From NCBI RefSeq assembly GCF_015291665.1, contig NZ_CP030048.1, positions 5,394,001 through 5,458,000 of the forward strand: 64,000 nucleotides of DNA, given 5' to 3'. The notes below the pieces were generated by a model. The model saw only the letters and a list, made by a program, of their open reading frames with translations, searched no databases and was not told where the DNA came from. Origin of the DNA: Bradyrhizobium sp. CCBAU 53338. GTDB taxonomy: Bacteria; Pseudomonadota; Alphaproteobacteria; Rhizobiales; Xanthobacteraceae. Every line of letters begins with the position of its first letter. The stretch's first letter is position 1. Below, one piece after another: positions 8,744 to 17,898 of the stretch. Both the position numbers and the translations under genes were made by a program.

Positions 8744-9685
8744 TCAGGGGTTCGGAGAACGCGCTGCCTGCACCAGAAGCTGGGCGCGGCGGACGCGCTC
8801 GCGATGGGCGATGTAGAGACCGCTGGCGACGATGAAGGCCGCGCCCGTGACGGTCCAGATGTCGGGTACTTCACCGAACAGGAAGAAGCCCAGGATGCTG
8901 ACCCACAGCAATTGCGTGTAGGAGAACGGGGCCAGCACCGAGGCATCGCCGTAGCGATAGGCGAGCACGATGATCCACTGGCCGATGGTGGAGGCAAGGC
9001 CGATCACGATGCCGAGGCCGATGCCGGTCCAGGTCGGCGTCACCCAGACGAACGGCACCATGATGCTGAGGATCGCAACGCCGGTCAGCGCCGAATACGC
9101 CATCGTGGTGAGCACGGCCTCGCGGCCGCTCATCAGGCGCGTCATGATCAGCGCGGCAGCCCAGCAGAACGCCGAGACGATCGGGAAGAACGCGGCAGCG
9201 TGGAACGCGCTCGAACCGGGCCGCAGGATGATCATCACACCCACGAGGCCGACCGCTGTCGCGATCCAGCGGCGCATGCCCACCTTCTCGCTCAGGAAGA
9301 TGATCGAGAGCGCGGTGACGAACAGCGGCGAGACGAAGCCGGTGGCGGAGGCTTCCGCGATGGGAAGGAAACGCAGGCCCGTGATGAAGAACAGCGAGGA
9401 TCCCAGCAGCGCGACGCCACGCATCAATTGCAGCCCGAGACGCTCGGTGCGCATCGCGTGCAGCGGCGAGCCCGGCAGCATCACCGGGGTGAACATCAGC
9501 GCGAAGGTGACGAAGCGGATCCAGGTGATCTCGATCGACGGCAGGCTGGTCGAAAGATATTTCGCGGTGACGTCGGAGCAGCCGAGAAACACCGTCGACA
9601 GCAGCACCAGCGCGATGCCTTTGAAGGGATGATCGACGCGCGCAGGCGCGCGGCGAGCCTCCTGCTTCTTCTGAGGCATGGGCAT
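8744..9685 (-). CDS. EamA/DMT-family transporter
   Basis: A 313-residue inner-membrane protein with about ten hydrophobic helices arranged as two EamA repeats (GIALVLLSTVFLGCSDVTAKY opens the first). The family exports small metabolites or drugs. The start at 9685 (MPMPQKK) gives a short basic N-terminus before the first helix; the ATG two codons on is equally possible. Its 3' end lies about 60 bp from the alcohol dehydrogenase start on the same strand, so the two may form a short transcript. Confidence 0.85.
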   Translation of the reverse strand: MPMPQKKQEARRAPARVDHPFKGIALVLLSTVFLGCSDVTAKYLSTSLPSIEITWIRFVTFALMFTPVMLPGSPLHAMRTERLGLQLMRGVALLGSSLFFITGLRFLPIAEASATGFVSPLFVTALSIIFLSEKVGMRRWIATAVGLVGVMIILRPGSSAFHAAAFFPIVSAFCWAAALIMTRLMSGREAVLTTMAYSALTGVAILSIMVPFVWVTPTWTGIGLGIVIGLASTIGQWIIVLAYRYGDASVLAPFSYTQLLWVSILGFFLFGEVPDIWTVTGAAFIVASGLYIAHRERVRRAQLLVQAARSPNP

Positions 9686-9873
9686 GGGAATACTGTCGAG
9701 CCTTGCGGCTGCGGCGGGCGGCGGTGTCACTGTGGGAACCCGGCAAGAATGCGATTCGAGAACCGCCCATAAAAACGACAAATGCGCCGCTTTCACAACT
9801 TCCGAAAACAGGATGCCGATATGCGCTCAGGTCCGCGCGCGTCAATACTCCATTAATAATAGGAGTTTGTGCG

Positions 9874-10713
9874 CTACAGCATGGGCAGGCCGCGCGGCTT
9901 CGGACCGCGCGGAAACACCGCATCCAGCGCCGAAATCTCCTCCTTCGTCAGCACGAGATCGCCCGCGGCCGCATTTTCGCCGGCATGATCCGCGGACGAA
10001 GCCTTCGGGATCGCGAACACCGTAGTCGCACGGGTGAGGAAGCTCAGCGCGACCTGACGCGGCGTCGCACGACGCGCCTCCGCGATGCGCGCGAGCACGG
10101 CGCCGCCCTTGCTGCGTTCATCGGGGAAATCATCGTGCCCGAACGGCGAGTAGGCCACGACCGCAACACCGTGCCGCTCGCACCACGGGATCACCGCATG
10201 CTCGATCGCGCGCTCCTTGAGATGATAGAGCACTTGATTGCAGACGATCTTGCCTTGGCCCGAGACCTCCAGCATTTCGTCGAGATCGTCGGCGTCGAAA
10301 TTGGAGACGCCCCACGATTTGATCTTGCCTGATGTCACCAGCTCCTCGAACGCGGCGACGGTGTCTTCGAGATCATAGGAGCCGCGCCAGTGCAGCAGAT
10401 AGCAATCGAGGCTGTCGGTCTTCAGCCGCTTGAGCGAGCGTTCGCAAGCGGTGATGGTGCCGCGCCGCGAGGCATTGCTCGGCAGCACCTTCGAGACCAG
10501 AAAGACCTCGTCGCGGCGACCGGCGATCGCATCGGCGATAACGAGCTCGGCATCGCCATACATCTCGGCGGTGTCGATATGGGTCATGCCGAGATCGAGC
10601 CCGCGCTGAAGCGCCGCGATCGCGCGCTTGCGATCGCCGTGGTCGAGATACCAGGTGCCCTGCCCGATGACGGAGACGTTGGCGCCGGTCCTGCCGAAGG
10701 ATTTCGTGTTCAT
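9874..10713 (-). CDS. aldo/keto reductase
   Basis: A 279-residue TIM-barrel oxidoreductase. The catalytic tetrad is visible: Asp and Tyr in HIDTAEMYG, Lys in LVSKVLP and His in CYLLHWRG. The NADPH-binding C-terminal segment FAIPKASSADHAGEN is also present. It reduces carbonyl compounds with NADPH; substrate not predictable. The ATG at 10713 (MNTKSFGRTG) matches the family N-terminus. The SMP-30-like gene ends 47 bp upstream on the same strand. Confidence 0.9.
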   Translation of the reverse strand: MNTKSFGRTGANVSVIGQGTWYLDHGDRKRAIAALQRGLDLGMTHIDTAEMYGDAELVIADAIAGRRDEVFLVSKVLPSNASRRGTITACERSLKRLKTDSLDCYLLHWRGSYDLEDTVAAFEELVTSGKIKSWGVSNFDADDLDEMLEVSGQGKIVCNQVLYHLKERAIEHAVIPWCERHGVAVVAYSPFGHDDFPDERSKGGAVLARIAEARRATPRQVALSFLTRATTVFAIPKASSADHAGENAAAGDLVLTKEEISALDAVFPRGPKPRGLPML

Positions 10714-10759
10714 GTTCGCTCCGAAGCCGCTCTTCGAGTGAGGCAAACTGCCATCGCGC

Positions 10760-11662
10760 TCAAGAGTTCAATCCGCTGATGTCCGCGACCAGCACGCTGC
10801 CTGTCGCCGACTCCGTGATATAGAGCCGATCTTTCTTCGGGTCGCCGATGGCGACATTGGTGCAGTTCGGCCCGGCGCAAGACTTGATCCGCGCGATCAA
10901 TTCGCCGTTCGGCGCGAACACGAAGACGTGGCCGAGCGAGGCGTGGCCGACGAACAGCCGGCCGCTTGCGTCCATGGTCATGCCATCAGGACCCGATGTA
11001 CCGAACAGCGTGCAGAACCGGCCGACCTTCGAGACGCTGCCGTCCGTCATGAACGGCAGCCGCCACACTGCATTGTCGCGCGTCATGGCAACGAACAGCA
11101 CTCGTTCGCCGGGATCGAGCACGAGCCCGTTCGGGCTGATGCCGGTGTCGATGAGGCAATCGAGCCGGCCGCTTGCGGTCAGGCGATAGACGCGGCCACT
11201 GGGATCGTGCAGGCCGGTCTGGCCCTGGTCGGTGAAGAAGATGTCGCCGTTGGAAGCGAGATGCAGATCGTTGCAGCCGCGGAACGATTCCGAATTACGC
11301 GACGTCAGGATCGGCTTGATGCGCCCCGCCTTGGCGTCGAGTTCCATGATCCCGTGCATGTAGTCGGCCACGAAGATGCGACCGTCGGCCGCGATCTTCA
11401 GCCCGTTCGGCCATCCCTCATATTCGATCACGAGCGACCACGCGCCATCAGGCGCGATACGGAAGATGCGGCCGAAGGGAATGTCGACGATGTAGAGATT
11501 GCCGTCCTTGTCGAAGGATGGACCTTCGATGAAGCTATCTGTCGACACACCAGGTCGGTTGGCGTCGGCCCAATCCGTCCGCACGCCCTTGCGGCGAAAC
11601 GTGTCGGGCATGACTGAGAAGATTTTGGTTTCGAACAGGCGCGGCGGCGTTTCCAGGTACAT
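10760..11662 (-). CDS. SMP-30/gluconolactonase-family protein (second copy)
   Basis: A 300-residue predicted beta-propeller of the SMP-30/LRE group, distantly related to the lactonase at 1868. Family segments are FIEGPSFDKDGNLYIVDIPFGRIF, GWPNGLKIAADGRIFVADY and GPDGMTMDASGRLFVGH, with the propeller metal residues in place. The start at 11662 (MYLETPP) is followed by a normal N-terminal strand; an in-frame start four codons earlier is possible. Followed by the aldo/keto reductase, it may act with it on a sugar lactone, which is inferred from adjacency. Confidence 0.82.
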   Translation of the reverse strand: MYLETPPRLFETKIFSVMPDTFRRKGVRTDWADANRPGVSTDSFIEGPSFDKDGNLYIVDIPFGRIFRIAPDGAWSLVIEYEGWPNGLKIAADGRIFVADYMHGIMELDAKAGRIKPILTSRNSESFRGCNDLHLASNGDIFFTDQGQTGLHDPSGRVYRLTASGRLDCLIDTGISPNGLVLDPGERVLFVAMTRDNAVWRLPFMTDGSVSKVGRFCTLFGTSGPDGMTMDASGRLFVGHASLGHVFVFAPNGELIARIKSCAGPNCTNVAIGDPKKDRLYITESATGSVLVADISGLNS

Positions 11663-11754
11663 GATTGTTTTCAAAGGCGCTGAGGGGAGGCCGCGGCACC
11701 ATAAGGCACAATCGCGGGCGCGTCGATTGGCGCGGGGGATAGCCCAGCCTCACA

Positions 11755-11880
11755 GTTTTCCCCGCGAAAGCGGGGATTCCAGTACGCCGCGGCTTCTCGG
11801 CGAGTCACTGATGTTTCGGCGTACTGGATCGCCCGGTCCAGTGATCTGTCCGGGCTAGGCATCAAGCCGGGCGATGACGG
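11755..11880. repeat. composite intergenic palindromic element
   Basis: Three nested or tandem inverted repeats occur here. CCCCGC/GCGGGG lies near 11760-11774. 11-bp perfect arms lie at 11779-11789 and 11817-11827. 9-bp perfect arms (ATCGCCCGG/CCGGGCGAT) lie at 11828-11836 and 11867-11875. This is the style of dispersed bradyrhizobial repeats. It sits between the SMP-30 gene start and the 3' end of nasC, so it may also end nasC transcription. Confidence 0.75.
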
Positions 11881-11900
11881 CGGAGGTTGAGGCGCCGACC

Positions 11901-14606
11901 CTACCCCGCCGCTCCGGCCAGCTTCGCCTCTTTCACCGCCACCGCCTCCGTCGTCGCGATCAGGCGCTTCAACTCGGGGATGCAGGAACCGCAATTGGTG
12001 CCGGCCTTGAGTTTTGCGCCGATCTCGGCGGCGGTGCGCGCACCGGCTGCGATGCTGTCGCAGATGGTGCCGCGGCCGACGCCGAAGCAGGCGCAGACGA
12101 TCGGGCCGGTCGAGGCGGCGCCCTCGCTGGACTTGCCCGACAGCAGCATGCGGCGCTGATCCTCGGTGACGCGATCGGCTGCGAACACGCTCTTCACCAC
12201 CTCCCAGTCGCCGGCATCGTGCGCGGGGCCGACGAACAGGCACGTCTCGATGCGATCTCCAGCGAACGAGGCCGCGCGATAAACGCCGCCGCCGAAATCG
12301 CGATACTCGGCGACGTCCTCGCCGGCGAGGCCGTCGAGCCAGGCCGGCCAGCGCGACAGATCCGCATTGTCGGCGAAGAGATAGCCGAACCCGCCGGAGA
12401 CAGTGACGCGGGTCCACAACAGGTTAGGCGGCAGATCGAGCTGCTTTCGCGACAACGCGAAACCGCGGAAGACGAATTCATAAGGCACGATCGCCGCAGG
12501 CGTCGCCTTCGATTCCGGCTGCCCCGAGAACGGATCGGTGAAGGACTGCACCAGCGCGCCAACGCGGCCGTGCGAGGCGTTCATCGCACTCCAGTGGATC
12601 GGCACGAACAGCGTGCCGCGCTGCTGGCCCTCACTGACGACGACCTTCAGAATGCACTGGCCGAAATCGGTGGTGATGCGGGCATAGCCGTCATGGACGA
12701 TGCCGTATTTGCCGGCATCATCAGGGTGAATCTCGACGAACGGCTCGGGCAGATGCGCACCGAGCCGCTTGCTCAGGCCCGTGCGCGTCATGGTGTGCCA
12801 CTGGTCGCGGATACGCCCGGTGTTGAGCCGCAGGGGCCGCGACGGACCGGTCTCGCTGAGCAGCGCCGGCACCTCCGGCGCGACGAAGCGACCCTTGCCG
12901 TCATTGGTGAAGAAGCCACCGCTCGCGAAGAAGCGCTCGCCCGGCGCCCGGCCTTCGCGTGCGGGCCATTGCACCGGCGTCAAGGCATCGAACGCCTCGT
13001 CGGACAACGAGGTGAGCGCGCCGATATCGAAATCGCGGCTACCGTTGTTCTCGAACGCCGAAAGCGCGGCATGCTCGCGAAATATCTCGGCGGGCGATTT
13101 GTAATTGAAGCTGTCGCCGAAGCCGAGACGTTTTGCGGTTTCGCTCAGAATCCACCAGTCCGGCCGCGCCTCGCCGGGCGCCGGCAGGAACGATCGCTGG
13201 CGCGAGATGCGACGTTCAGAATTGGTCACCGTGCCCGACTTCTCGCCCCAGGCCAGCGCCGGCAGCAGAACATGCGGCCCGGCTTCGACCGTGTCGTTGG
13301 AGAATACGTTCTCGGACACGACGAACAGCTCGAGCTTCTTCAGCGCCTCGCGCACGAAATCCGCGTCAGGCAGCGACACCGCGGGGTTGGTGCCCATCAC
13401 CCACAGCGCCTTGACCTCACCGCGGTTGATCGCTTCGAACAGCTGCACCGCCTTCAGCCCTTCGTGGGTGGCGATATGCGGCGCCTTCCAGAAGCGCCTG
13501 ACCCGGTCGATGTCCGGCGGCGTGAAGCTCATGTGCGCCGCGAGCATGTTGGCGAGGCCGCCGACCTCGCGGCCGCCCATCGCGTTGGGCTGCCCGGTGA
13601 GCGAGAACGGGGAAGCGCCCGGCTTGCCGATGCGCCCGGTGGCGAGATGGCAGTTCAGGATCGCATTGACCTTGTCGGTGCCCTGCGCCGACTGGTTGAC
13701 GCCCTGCGAGTAGAGCGTCACGACGCGCTCGGTGTCGCGGAACATCCTGAAGAAGGTCGCGACGTCCTGCTCGGAGAGGCCCGTCGCCAGCGCCGTCGCC
13801 GTGACGCTGCCGGCGATGCTGCGCGCACGCGCCAGCGCATCGTCGAATCCGCCGGTGTTCTGCGCGATGTAATCGCGATCGAGCGTACCGTGGTCGGCGA
13901 GATGGACGAACAGTCCGGAGAACAGCGCGGTGTCGGTGCCGGGCTTCAGGCCGAGGAATAGATCGACGTCGCTCGCGGTATCGGTGCGGCGCGGATCGAT
14001 CACGATCATGCGCGCACCGCGCTCCCCGCGGTTCTTCAGCATGCGCTGGAACAGCACGGGATGGCACCAGGCCGCGTTCGAGCCCACGAAGACGAGCAGA
14101 TCGGCCTGGTCGAGATCCTCATAGCAGCCGGGCACCGTATCGCTGCCGAAGGCACGGCGATGGCCGGCGACCGAGGAAGACATGCAGAGCCGGGAATTGG
14201 TGTCGACGTTGGCGGTGCCGACAAAGCCCTTCATCAGCTTGTTGGCGACGTAATAATCCTCGGTCAGAAGCTGGCCCGAGAGATAGAACGCGACCGCGTC
14301 GGCGCCGTCGCGCGCCACGATGTGCTGCATGCGGTGGGCCACGTGATCCAGCGCATCGCTCCAGGCGACGCGCTCGAGCACACCCTTGCAGCGGATCATC
14401 GGATAGAGCAACCGGCCCTCGAGCCCGACAGTCTCGCCGAGCGCAGAGCCCTTCGAGCACAGCCGGCCGAAATTGGCGGGATGGTCCGGGTCGCCCGCGA
14501 TCGCGGCGCCACCCGCGCCGTCAGGCGTTGCGAGCACGCCACAGCCGACGCCGCAATAAGGACAAGTCGTCTTGGTGGTTCGGAGAGTCGTATCGATCGC
14601 CGTCAT
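11901..14606 (-). CDS. nasC: assimilatory nitrate reductase, catalytic subunit
   Basis: A 901-residue cytosolic molybdopterin enzyme that reduces nitrate to nitrite. The N-terminal [4Fe-4S] site is CPYCGVGC with its fourth Cys in GRLCSKGSA. Molybdopterin-oxidoreductase and dinucleotide-binding domains follow. The C-terminus adds a BFD-like [2Fe-2S] domain with cysteines in IVCACFGVGRG and GTNCGSCIPELK, typical of NasA/NasC enzymes that accept electrons from a flavoprotein partner. It is the last gene of the leftward operon narK-bjgb-flp-nasC, 15 bp after flp. That operon order is established for B. japonicum nitrate assimilation, which is why I use the symbol. Confidence 0.93.
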   Translation of the reverse strand: MTAIDTTLRTTKTTCPYCGVGCGVLATPDGAGGAAIAGDPDHPANFGRLCSKGSALGETVGLEGRLLYPMIRCKGVLERVAWSDALDHVAHRMQHIVARDGADAVAFYLSGQLLTEDYYVANKLMKGFVGTANVDTNSRLCMSSSVAGHRRAFGSDTVPGCYEDLDQADLLVFVGSNAAWCHPVLFQRMLKNRGERGARMIVIDPRRTDTASDVDLFLGLKPGTDTALFSGLFVHLADHGTLDRDYIAQNTGGFDDALARARSIAGSVTATALATGLSEQDVATFFRMFRDTERVVTLYSQGVNQSAQGTDKVNAILNCHLATGRIGKPGASPFSLTGQPNAMGGREVGGLANMLAAHMSFTPPDIDRVRRFWKAPHIATHEGLKAVQLFEAINRGEVKALWVMGTNPAVSLPDADFVREALKKLELFVVSENVFSNDTVEAGPHVLLPALAWGEKSGTVTNSERRISRQRSFLPAPGEARPDWWILSETAKRLGFGDSFNYKSPAEIFREHAALSAFENNGSRDFDIGALTSLSDEAFDALTPVQWPAREGRAPGERFFASGGFFTNDGKGRFVAPEVPALLSETGPSRPLRLNTGRIRDQWHTMTRTGLSKRLGAHLPEPFVEIHPDDAGKYGIVHDGYARITTDFGQCILKVVVSEGQQRGTLFVPIHWSAMNASHGRVGALVQSFTDPFSGQPESKATPAAIVPYEFVFRGFALSRKQLDLPPNLLWTRVTVSGGFGYLFADNADLSRWPAWLDGLAGEDVAEYRDFGGGVYRAASFAGDRIETCLFVGPAHDAGDWEVVKSVFAADRVTEDQRRMLLSGKSSEGAASTGPIVCACFGVGRGTICDSIAAGARTAAEIGAKLKAGTNCGSCIPELKRLIATTEAVAVKEAKLAGAAG

Positions 14607-14621
14607 CTCAGGCAGCCTCCG

Positions 14622-15839
14622 TCACGCCGCTTTGGAGGGAATCGCGAGCGCACGGCCAAACATCATGTCGGCGCGGATCCCGGCGATCTTCTCGCGGGTG
14701 CGGATCAGCTCGAGATACCAGAGCGCATCCGCGGTCTCGCCGATCAGCACCGCGCCGGCGAGGCATCCGCCTGAAATCACGAGCTTCTTGTAGGTGCCGC
14801 GCCGGCGATCGGTCAGGACCAGGCTCTCGCTGCCCTCCCCGCCCATGAAGTCGCCGGCGGAGAACACGCTGACGCCGGACACTTTCAGGTTGGTCGAGAC
14901 CACGCTGCCCCGATAGGCGGCGGGACGGCCGCCGAGATGCCGCGCCAGCACGCGCGCCTGCTCATAGGCCGGCTCGACCAGGCCGTAACAGGTGCCGCGA
15001 TGCTCGGCGCATTCACCGAGCGCGTAGATGTCGGGCGATGCGGTCTGCATCACGTCGTCGACGACGATGCCGCGATTGACCGCGATGCCGGCTTCGCTGG
15101 CCAGCGCAACGTTGGGCCTGATGCCGGCGGCGAAGATCACCGCATCCGCCTCGATGCGGCTGCCGTCGGCAAGCCCGACGGCTTCGACATTTCGCTCGCC
15201 ATGGATGCGCGCGGTCGAGGCATTGAGCAGGATGCGGATGCCCTTGCGCTCCACCAGCGTCTTGAGCAGATCGGCGGCCGGCCCATCGAGCTGGCGCTCC
15301 ATCAGCCGGTCCATCAGATGCAGCAGCGTCACCGGCGCGCCGGCTTTCGCCAGGCCATAGGCCGCCTCGAGCCCGAGCAGGCCGCCGCCGACCACGACGA
15401 CGCGCTTCTTCGCCGCCGCCAGCGTCAACAGCAAATCGACATCACGCGTATCGCGAAAAGTATGCACGCCGGCGAGATCCGCGCCTGACACGTTGAGGCG
15501 CAGCGGCGTCGATCCGGTTGCGAGCACGAGCTTGGAATACTCCATGCTCTCTTCGCCTGCGATCTTGAGCTCGCGGCGACCCGTGTCGATCTCGGTGACG
15601 CGATAGCCGTAGCGCACGGTGACGCCGCGATGGCGCCACCAGTCGGCGGGCCTGAGCTCGATCTCGTGCGAGCCGGTCTCGCCGGCCAGCACGGATGAGA
15701 GCAACACTCTGTTGTAAGCGAGCCGCGGCTCCTCGCCGATCACAGCGACCGCGTAGCGGCCGAGCGCGGTCTTGGCGAGCTCGTCGACGAGACGAGCTGC
15801 GGCCATACCGTTACCGACGATGACGAGCGGCTCACTCAC
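14622..15839 (-). CDS. flp: FAD-dependent NAD(P)H oxidoreductase of the nitrate/NO system
   Basis: A 405-residue flavoprotein of the NirB N-terminal/rubredoxin-reductase group. The FAD motif is IVGNGMAAARL at the N-terminus, the second dinucleotide motif is VVVGGGLLGLEAA in the middle, and the GIRPNVALA segment also binds FAD. In B. japonicum the equivalent protein (Flp) passes electrons from NAD(P)H to NasC and supports the haemoglobin Bjgb. Here it is positioned between those two genes: bjgb ends 10 bp upstream and nasC begins 15 bp downstream, consistent with one mRNA. Confidence 0.9.
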   Translation of the reverse strand: MSEPLVIVGNGMAAARLVDELAKTALGRYAVAVIGEEPRLAYNRVLLSSVLAGETGSHEIELRPADWWRHRGVTVRYGYRVTEIDTGRRELKIAGEESMEYSKLVLATGSTPLRLNVSGADLAGVHTFRDTRDVDLLLTLAAAKKRVVVVGGGLLGLEAAYGLAKAGAPVTLLHLMDRLMERQLDGPAADLLKTLVERKGIRILLNASTARIHGERNVEAVGLADGSRIEADAVIFAAGIRPNVALASEAGIAVNRGIVVDDVMQTASPDIYALGECAEHRGTCYGLVEPAYEQARVLARHLGGRPAAYRGSVVSTNLKVSGVSVFSAGDFMGGEGSESLVLTDRRRGTYKKLVISGGCLAGAVLIGETADALWYLELIRTREKIAGIRADMMFGRALAIPSKAA

Positions 15840-15849
15840 AAGGCATCTC

Positions 15850-16278
15850 CTATTCGGCGGCCTGCGCTCTCGCGCCGTAGGCCTCGGAAATCATGTAGCC
15901 GGACAGCACGCCGTAGGCATCCGTCCAGGCGGTGGCGAGCTCGGGCGTCCAGGCATCGCCGAGGCCCTTTTCCAGGGTCCACAGCAAGGTCGCGCCGACC
16001 ACGGGATAGTGCTCGGCCTTGGCGCCGTAACCGACGTGGCGCTTGGCGAGCGCGGACGCCGCGGGGAGAATCGCCTCGAGATTCGACAAGCCGCCGACGA
16101 CAGCGGCGAGCATGCCCATCAGCTTCTTGCGCTGTTCGGTCATGTCCTCGGGAAACATTGCGCGCACGGAGGGAGCGACCTCGAACAAGCGGTCGTAGAA
16201 CAGCTGCGAAGCTGCTTCTGAAATCGGTGCGACCTTGGAAAAGCTCTGCTGCACGAGGGCGATCTGCTGTGGCGTCAT
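15850..16278 (-). CDS. bjgb: single-domain haemoglobin (nitric oxide detoxification)
   Basis: A 142-residue globin without the flavin reductase domain of Hmp. The globin fold begins QQIALVQQSFSKVAP. The proximal haem histidine is probably the one in KRHVGYGAKAEHY, by comparison with bacterial haemoglobins. In B. japonicum the homologue, encoded in the same operon position, removes NO formed from nitrite during assimilation, using Flp as reductase. The ATG at 16278 is preceded by a moderate purine run. The 120-bp spacer from narK holds a strong hairpin. Confidence 0.9.
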   Translation of the reverse strand: MTPQQIALVQQSFSKVAPISEAASQLFYDRLFEVAPSVRAMFPEDMTEQRKKLMGMLAAVVGGLSNLEAILPAASALAKRHVGYGAKAEHYPVVGATLLWTLEKGLGDAWTPELATAWTDAYGVLSGYMISEAYGARAQAAE

Positions 16279-16358
16279 GATGGTTTCCTGTCTGTTTCGG
16301 TCTGCCTTTGTCCGCGCCGTTGCGGAAAAAGTTCATGGGTCAAACGTCATCAGAGAGT

Positions 16359-16382
16359 CTTCTCCCCGCGTACGGGGAGAAG
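16359..16382. repeat. perfect hairpin in the narK-bjgb spacer
   Basis: Perfect 10-bp arms CTTCTCCCCG and CGGGGAGAAG enclose a 4-nt loop, 19 bp downstream of the narK stop. In the mRNA direction (minus) there is no U-run after it; the T-run is on the other side. It is therefore unlikely to terminate narK transcription and could instead stabilise or process the operon mRNA. Confidence 0.6.
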
Positions 16383-16400
16383 CGTTTTTCATGCCTAGCG

Positions 16401-17783
16401 TCACACTCTTGCTTCGGCGAGGCTTGGCGCGCCTTCAGCCTGCGCGCTGCGACGCAGGTAGAACCACCAGGTCAAAGCGAGGCAGCAGGCGTAGAATGCG
16501 AGGAAGATGGCAAGCGCGAGCTGCGGACCTCCGGTTGCCGCGATCGACTTGCCGAAGCTGCTCGGGATCAGATAGCCGCCGACAGCACCGACCGCGCCGA
16601 TGAAGCCGACCGCCGCACCGCTCTCGATGCTCGCGGTCTTCAGCGCCAGCGCGCGCGCCGCATCGCCCTTGCCGCGCACCTTGAACAGGTTTTCCTCTCG
16701 GAAGATCGAGGGGATCATGCGGTAGGTCGAACCGTTGCCGATGCCCGTCGTCAGGAATAGGACCAGGAACATCGACAGGAAGCCGGTGAAGTCCTTCTGC
16801 CCGACGAAGTACAAAACGCCGATCGTGGCCGCCGCCATCGCGATGAAATTCCAGAAGGTGATGATGGAGCCGCCGACCTTGTCGGCGAGCCAGCCGCCGA
16901 ACGGACGTGACAGCGAGCCGACCAGCGGACCCAGGAATGCGATCGAGATCGTGACCGTGGGAAACTGGGTCTTGATCAGCAGCGGAAACGCGGCGGAGTA
17001 TCCGATGAAGGAGCCGAACGTTCCGATGTAGATGAAAGCCATGATCCAGGTGTGCTTGCGCTTGACGATGGCAAGCTGGTTCTTGATCGACGACTTGGCC
17101 GAAGTCAGATTGTTCATGAAGAACACCGCGCCGAACACCGCGATCGCGATCGGCAGCACCCACATCAGGCCGGCGTTCTGGAGATAGACGCCGCCGACTG
17201 GCGTTGCCTGGAACAGGTTGATGACGGCGAGAGTCATCAGGATCGGCGTCAGGAGCTGCACGCTGGAGACGCCGATGTTGCCGCCGGCGGCGTTCAGGCC
17301 AAGCGCCCATCCCTTCATCCTGTCGGGGAAGAAGAAGGAGATGTTGGTCATGCTGGACGCGAAATTGCCGCCACCGAGGCCCGCGGTCGACGCGACCATC
17401 AGCATCAGCCAGAACGGCGTTTCGGGCTGGCCGACGAAGTACGCAAGCGCGAGCGTCGGGATGAACAGCACGGCTGCGCTGAAGATGGTCCAGTTGCGGC
17501 CGCCGAAGGTGGTCACTGCGAAAGTGTAGGGGAAGCGCATCAAGGCGCCGATCAGTCCCGGCACCGCCACGAGCTGGAACAGCTCGTCGGTCGAGTAGTG
17601 GAAGCCCGCCTGCGGCAGCTTGGTCGCGACGATGCTCCAGATCAGCCAGACGGAGAAGCCGATGTGTTCGGCGACGATCGACCAGATCAGGTTACGCCGG
17701 GCGACGGCTTTGCCGCCCGCATTCCAGAACGCCTCATCTTCGGGGCGCCAGTCAGAAATCCACGTCGGATTGCCTTCCTTCAT
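16401..17783 (-). CDS. narK: nitrate/nitrite transporter, MFS (NarK)
   Basis: A 460-residue inner-membrane protein with about twelve helices. Segments such as LPQAGFHYSTDELFQLVAVPGL, STAGLGGGNFASSMTNISFFFP (nitrate-signature-like glycine-rich helix) and the later GIGNGSTYRMIP are characteristic of NarK/NrtP proteins. The first gene of the nitrate assimilation operon, it imports nitrate. The ATG at 17783 sits 4 nt after the U-tract of a leader terminator, and the only plausible ribosome-binding purines (AAAGGGA) lie in the 3' arm of that hairpin. Translation and transcription may thus be controlled together. Confidence 0.92.
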   Translation of the reverse strand: MKEGNPTWISDWRPEDEAFWNAGGKAVARRNLIWSIVAEHIGFSVWLIWSIVATKLPQAGFHYSTDELFQLVAVPGLIGALMRFPYTFAVTTFGGRNWTIFSAAVLFIPTLALAYFVGQPETPFWLMLMVASTAGLGGGNFASSMTNISFFFPDRMKGWALGLNAAGGNIGVSSVQLLTPILMTLAVINLFQATPVGGVYLQNAGLMWVLPIAIAVFGAVFFMNNLTSAKSSIKNQLAIVKRKHTWIMAFIYIGTFGSFIGYSAAFPLLIKTQFPTVTISIAFLGPLVGSLSRPFGGWLADKVGGSIITFWNFIAMAAATIGVLYFVGQKDFTGFLSMFLVLFLTTGIGNGSTYRMIPSIFREENLFKVRGKGDAARALALKTASIESGAAVGFIGAVGAVGGYLIPSSFGKSIAATGGPQLALAIFLAFYACCLALTWWFYLRRSAQAEGAPSLAEARV

Positions 17784-17786
17784 TGG

Positions 17787-17815
17787 AAAAAGTCCCTTTC
17801 GCTAGGAAGCGGGAC
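17787..17815 (-). terminator. leader terminator directly before narK
   Basis: On the minus strand GTCCC (17815-17811) pairs with GGGAC (17796-17792); an alternative inner CGCT/AGCG stem is also possible. The hairpin is followed by TTTTT (17791-17787), ending 4 nt before the narK ATG. An intrinsic terminator in this position implies attenuation rather than end-of-gene termination. Confidence 0.65.
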
Positions 17816-17876
17816 ACCGACGGACGCGGAGGCGCAAAGATGCACGCTCGGGGAGGCCCCCGTTTTCGGCGGTGTC
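17813..17876 (-). promoter_or_regulatory. predicted antiterminator stem and hexaloop hairpins in the narK leader
   Basis: Seven bases GACACCG (minus, 17876-17870) are perfectly complementary to CGGTGTC (17819-17813). The second arm overlaps the 5' arm of the terminator by three bases (17813-17815), so the two structures exclude each other. Inside the loop lie a CGGGG-GCCT-CCCCG hairpin and a 7-bp stem with one bulged C at 17829-17849 that carries the hexaloop AUCUUU. This layout resembles leaders controlled by ANTAR-type antiterminators such as NasT or NasR. The folding is by eye. Confidence 0.5.
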
Positions 17877-17898
17877 ACGATTTGAATGATTGCTCGTT

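Noticed and set aside
7409..9772. Very long open frame on the plus strand, opposite the alcohol dehydrogenase and DMT genes
   Set aside because: It is antisense to two well-supported genes, is rich in His, Arg and Asp in the way GC-rich shadow frames are, and shows no domain.
9847..9866. Short dyad ACTCC-N10-GGAGT upstream of the DMT gene
   Set aside because: Only 5-bp arms and no clear context; likely chance.
11874..13961. Long plus-strand frame opposite nasC
   Set aside because: It is antisense to the nitrate reductase, whose iron-sulfur and molybdopterin motifs are clear. Composition is that of a shadow frame.
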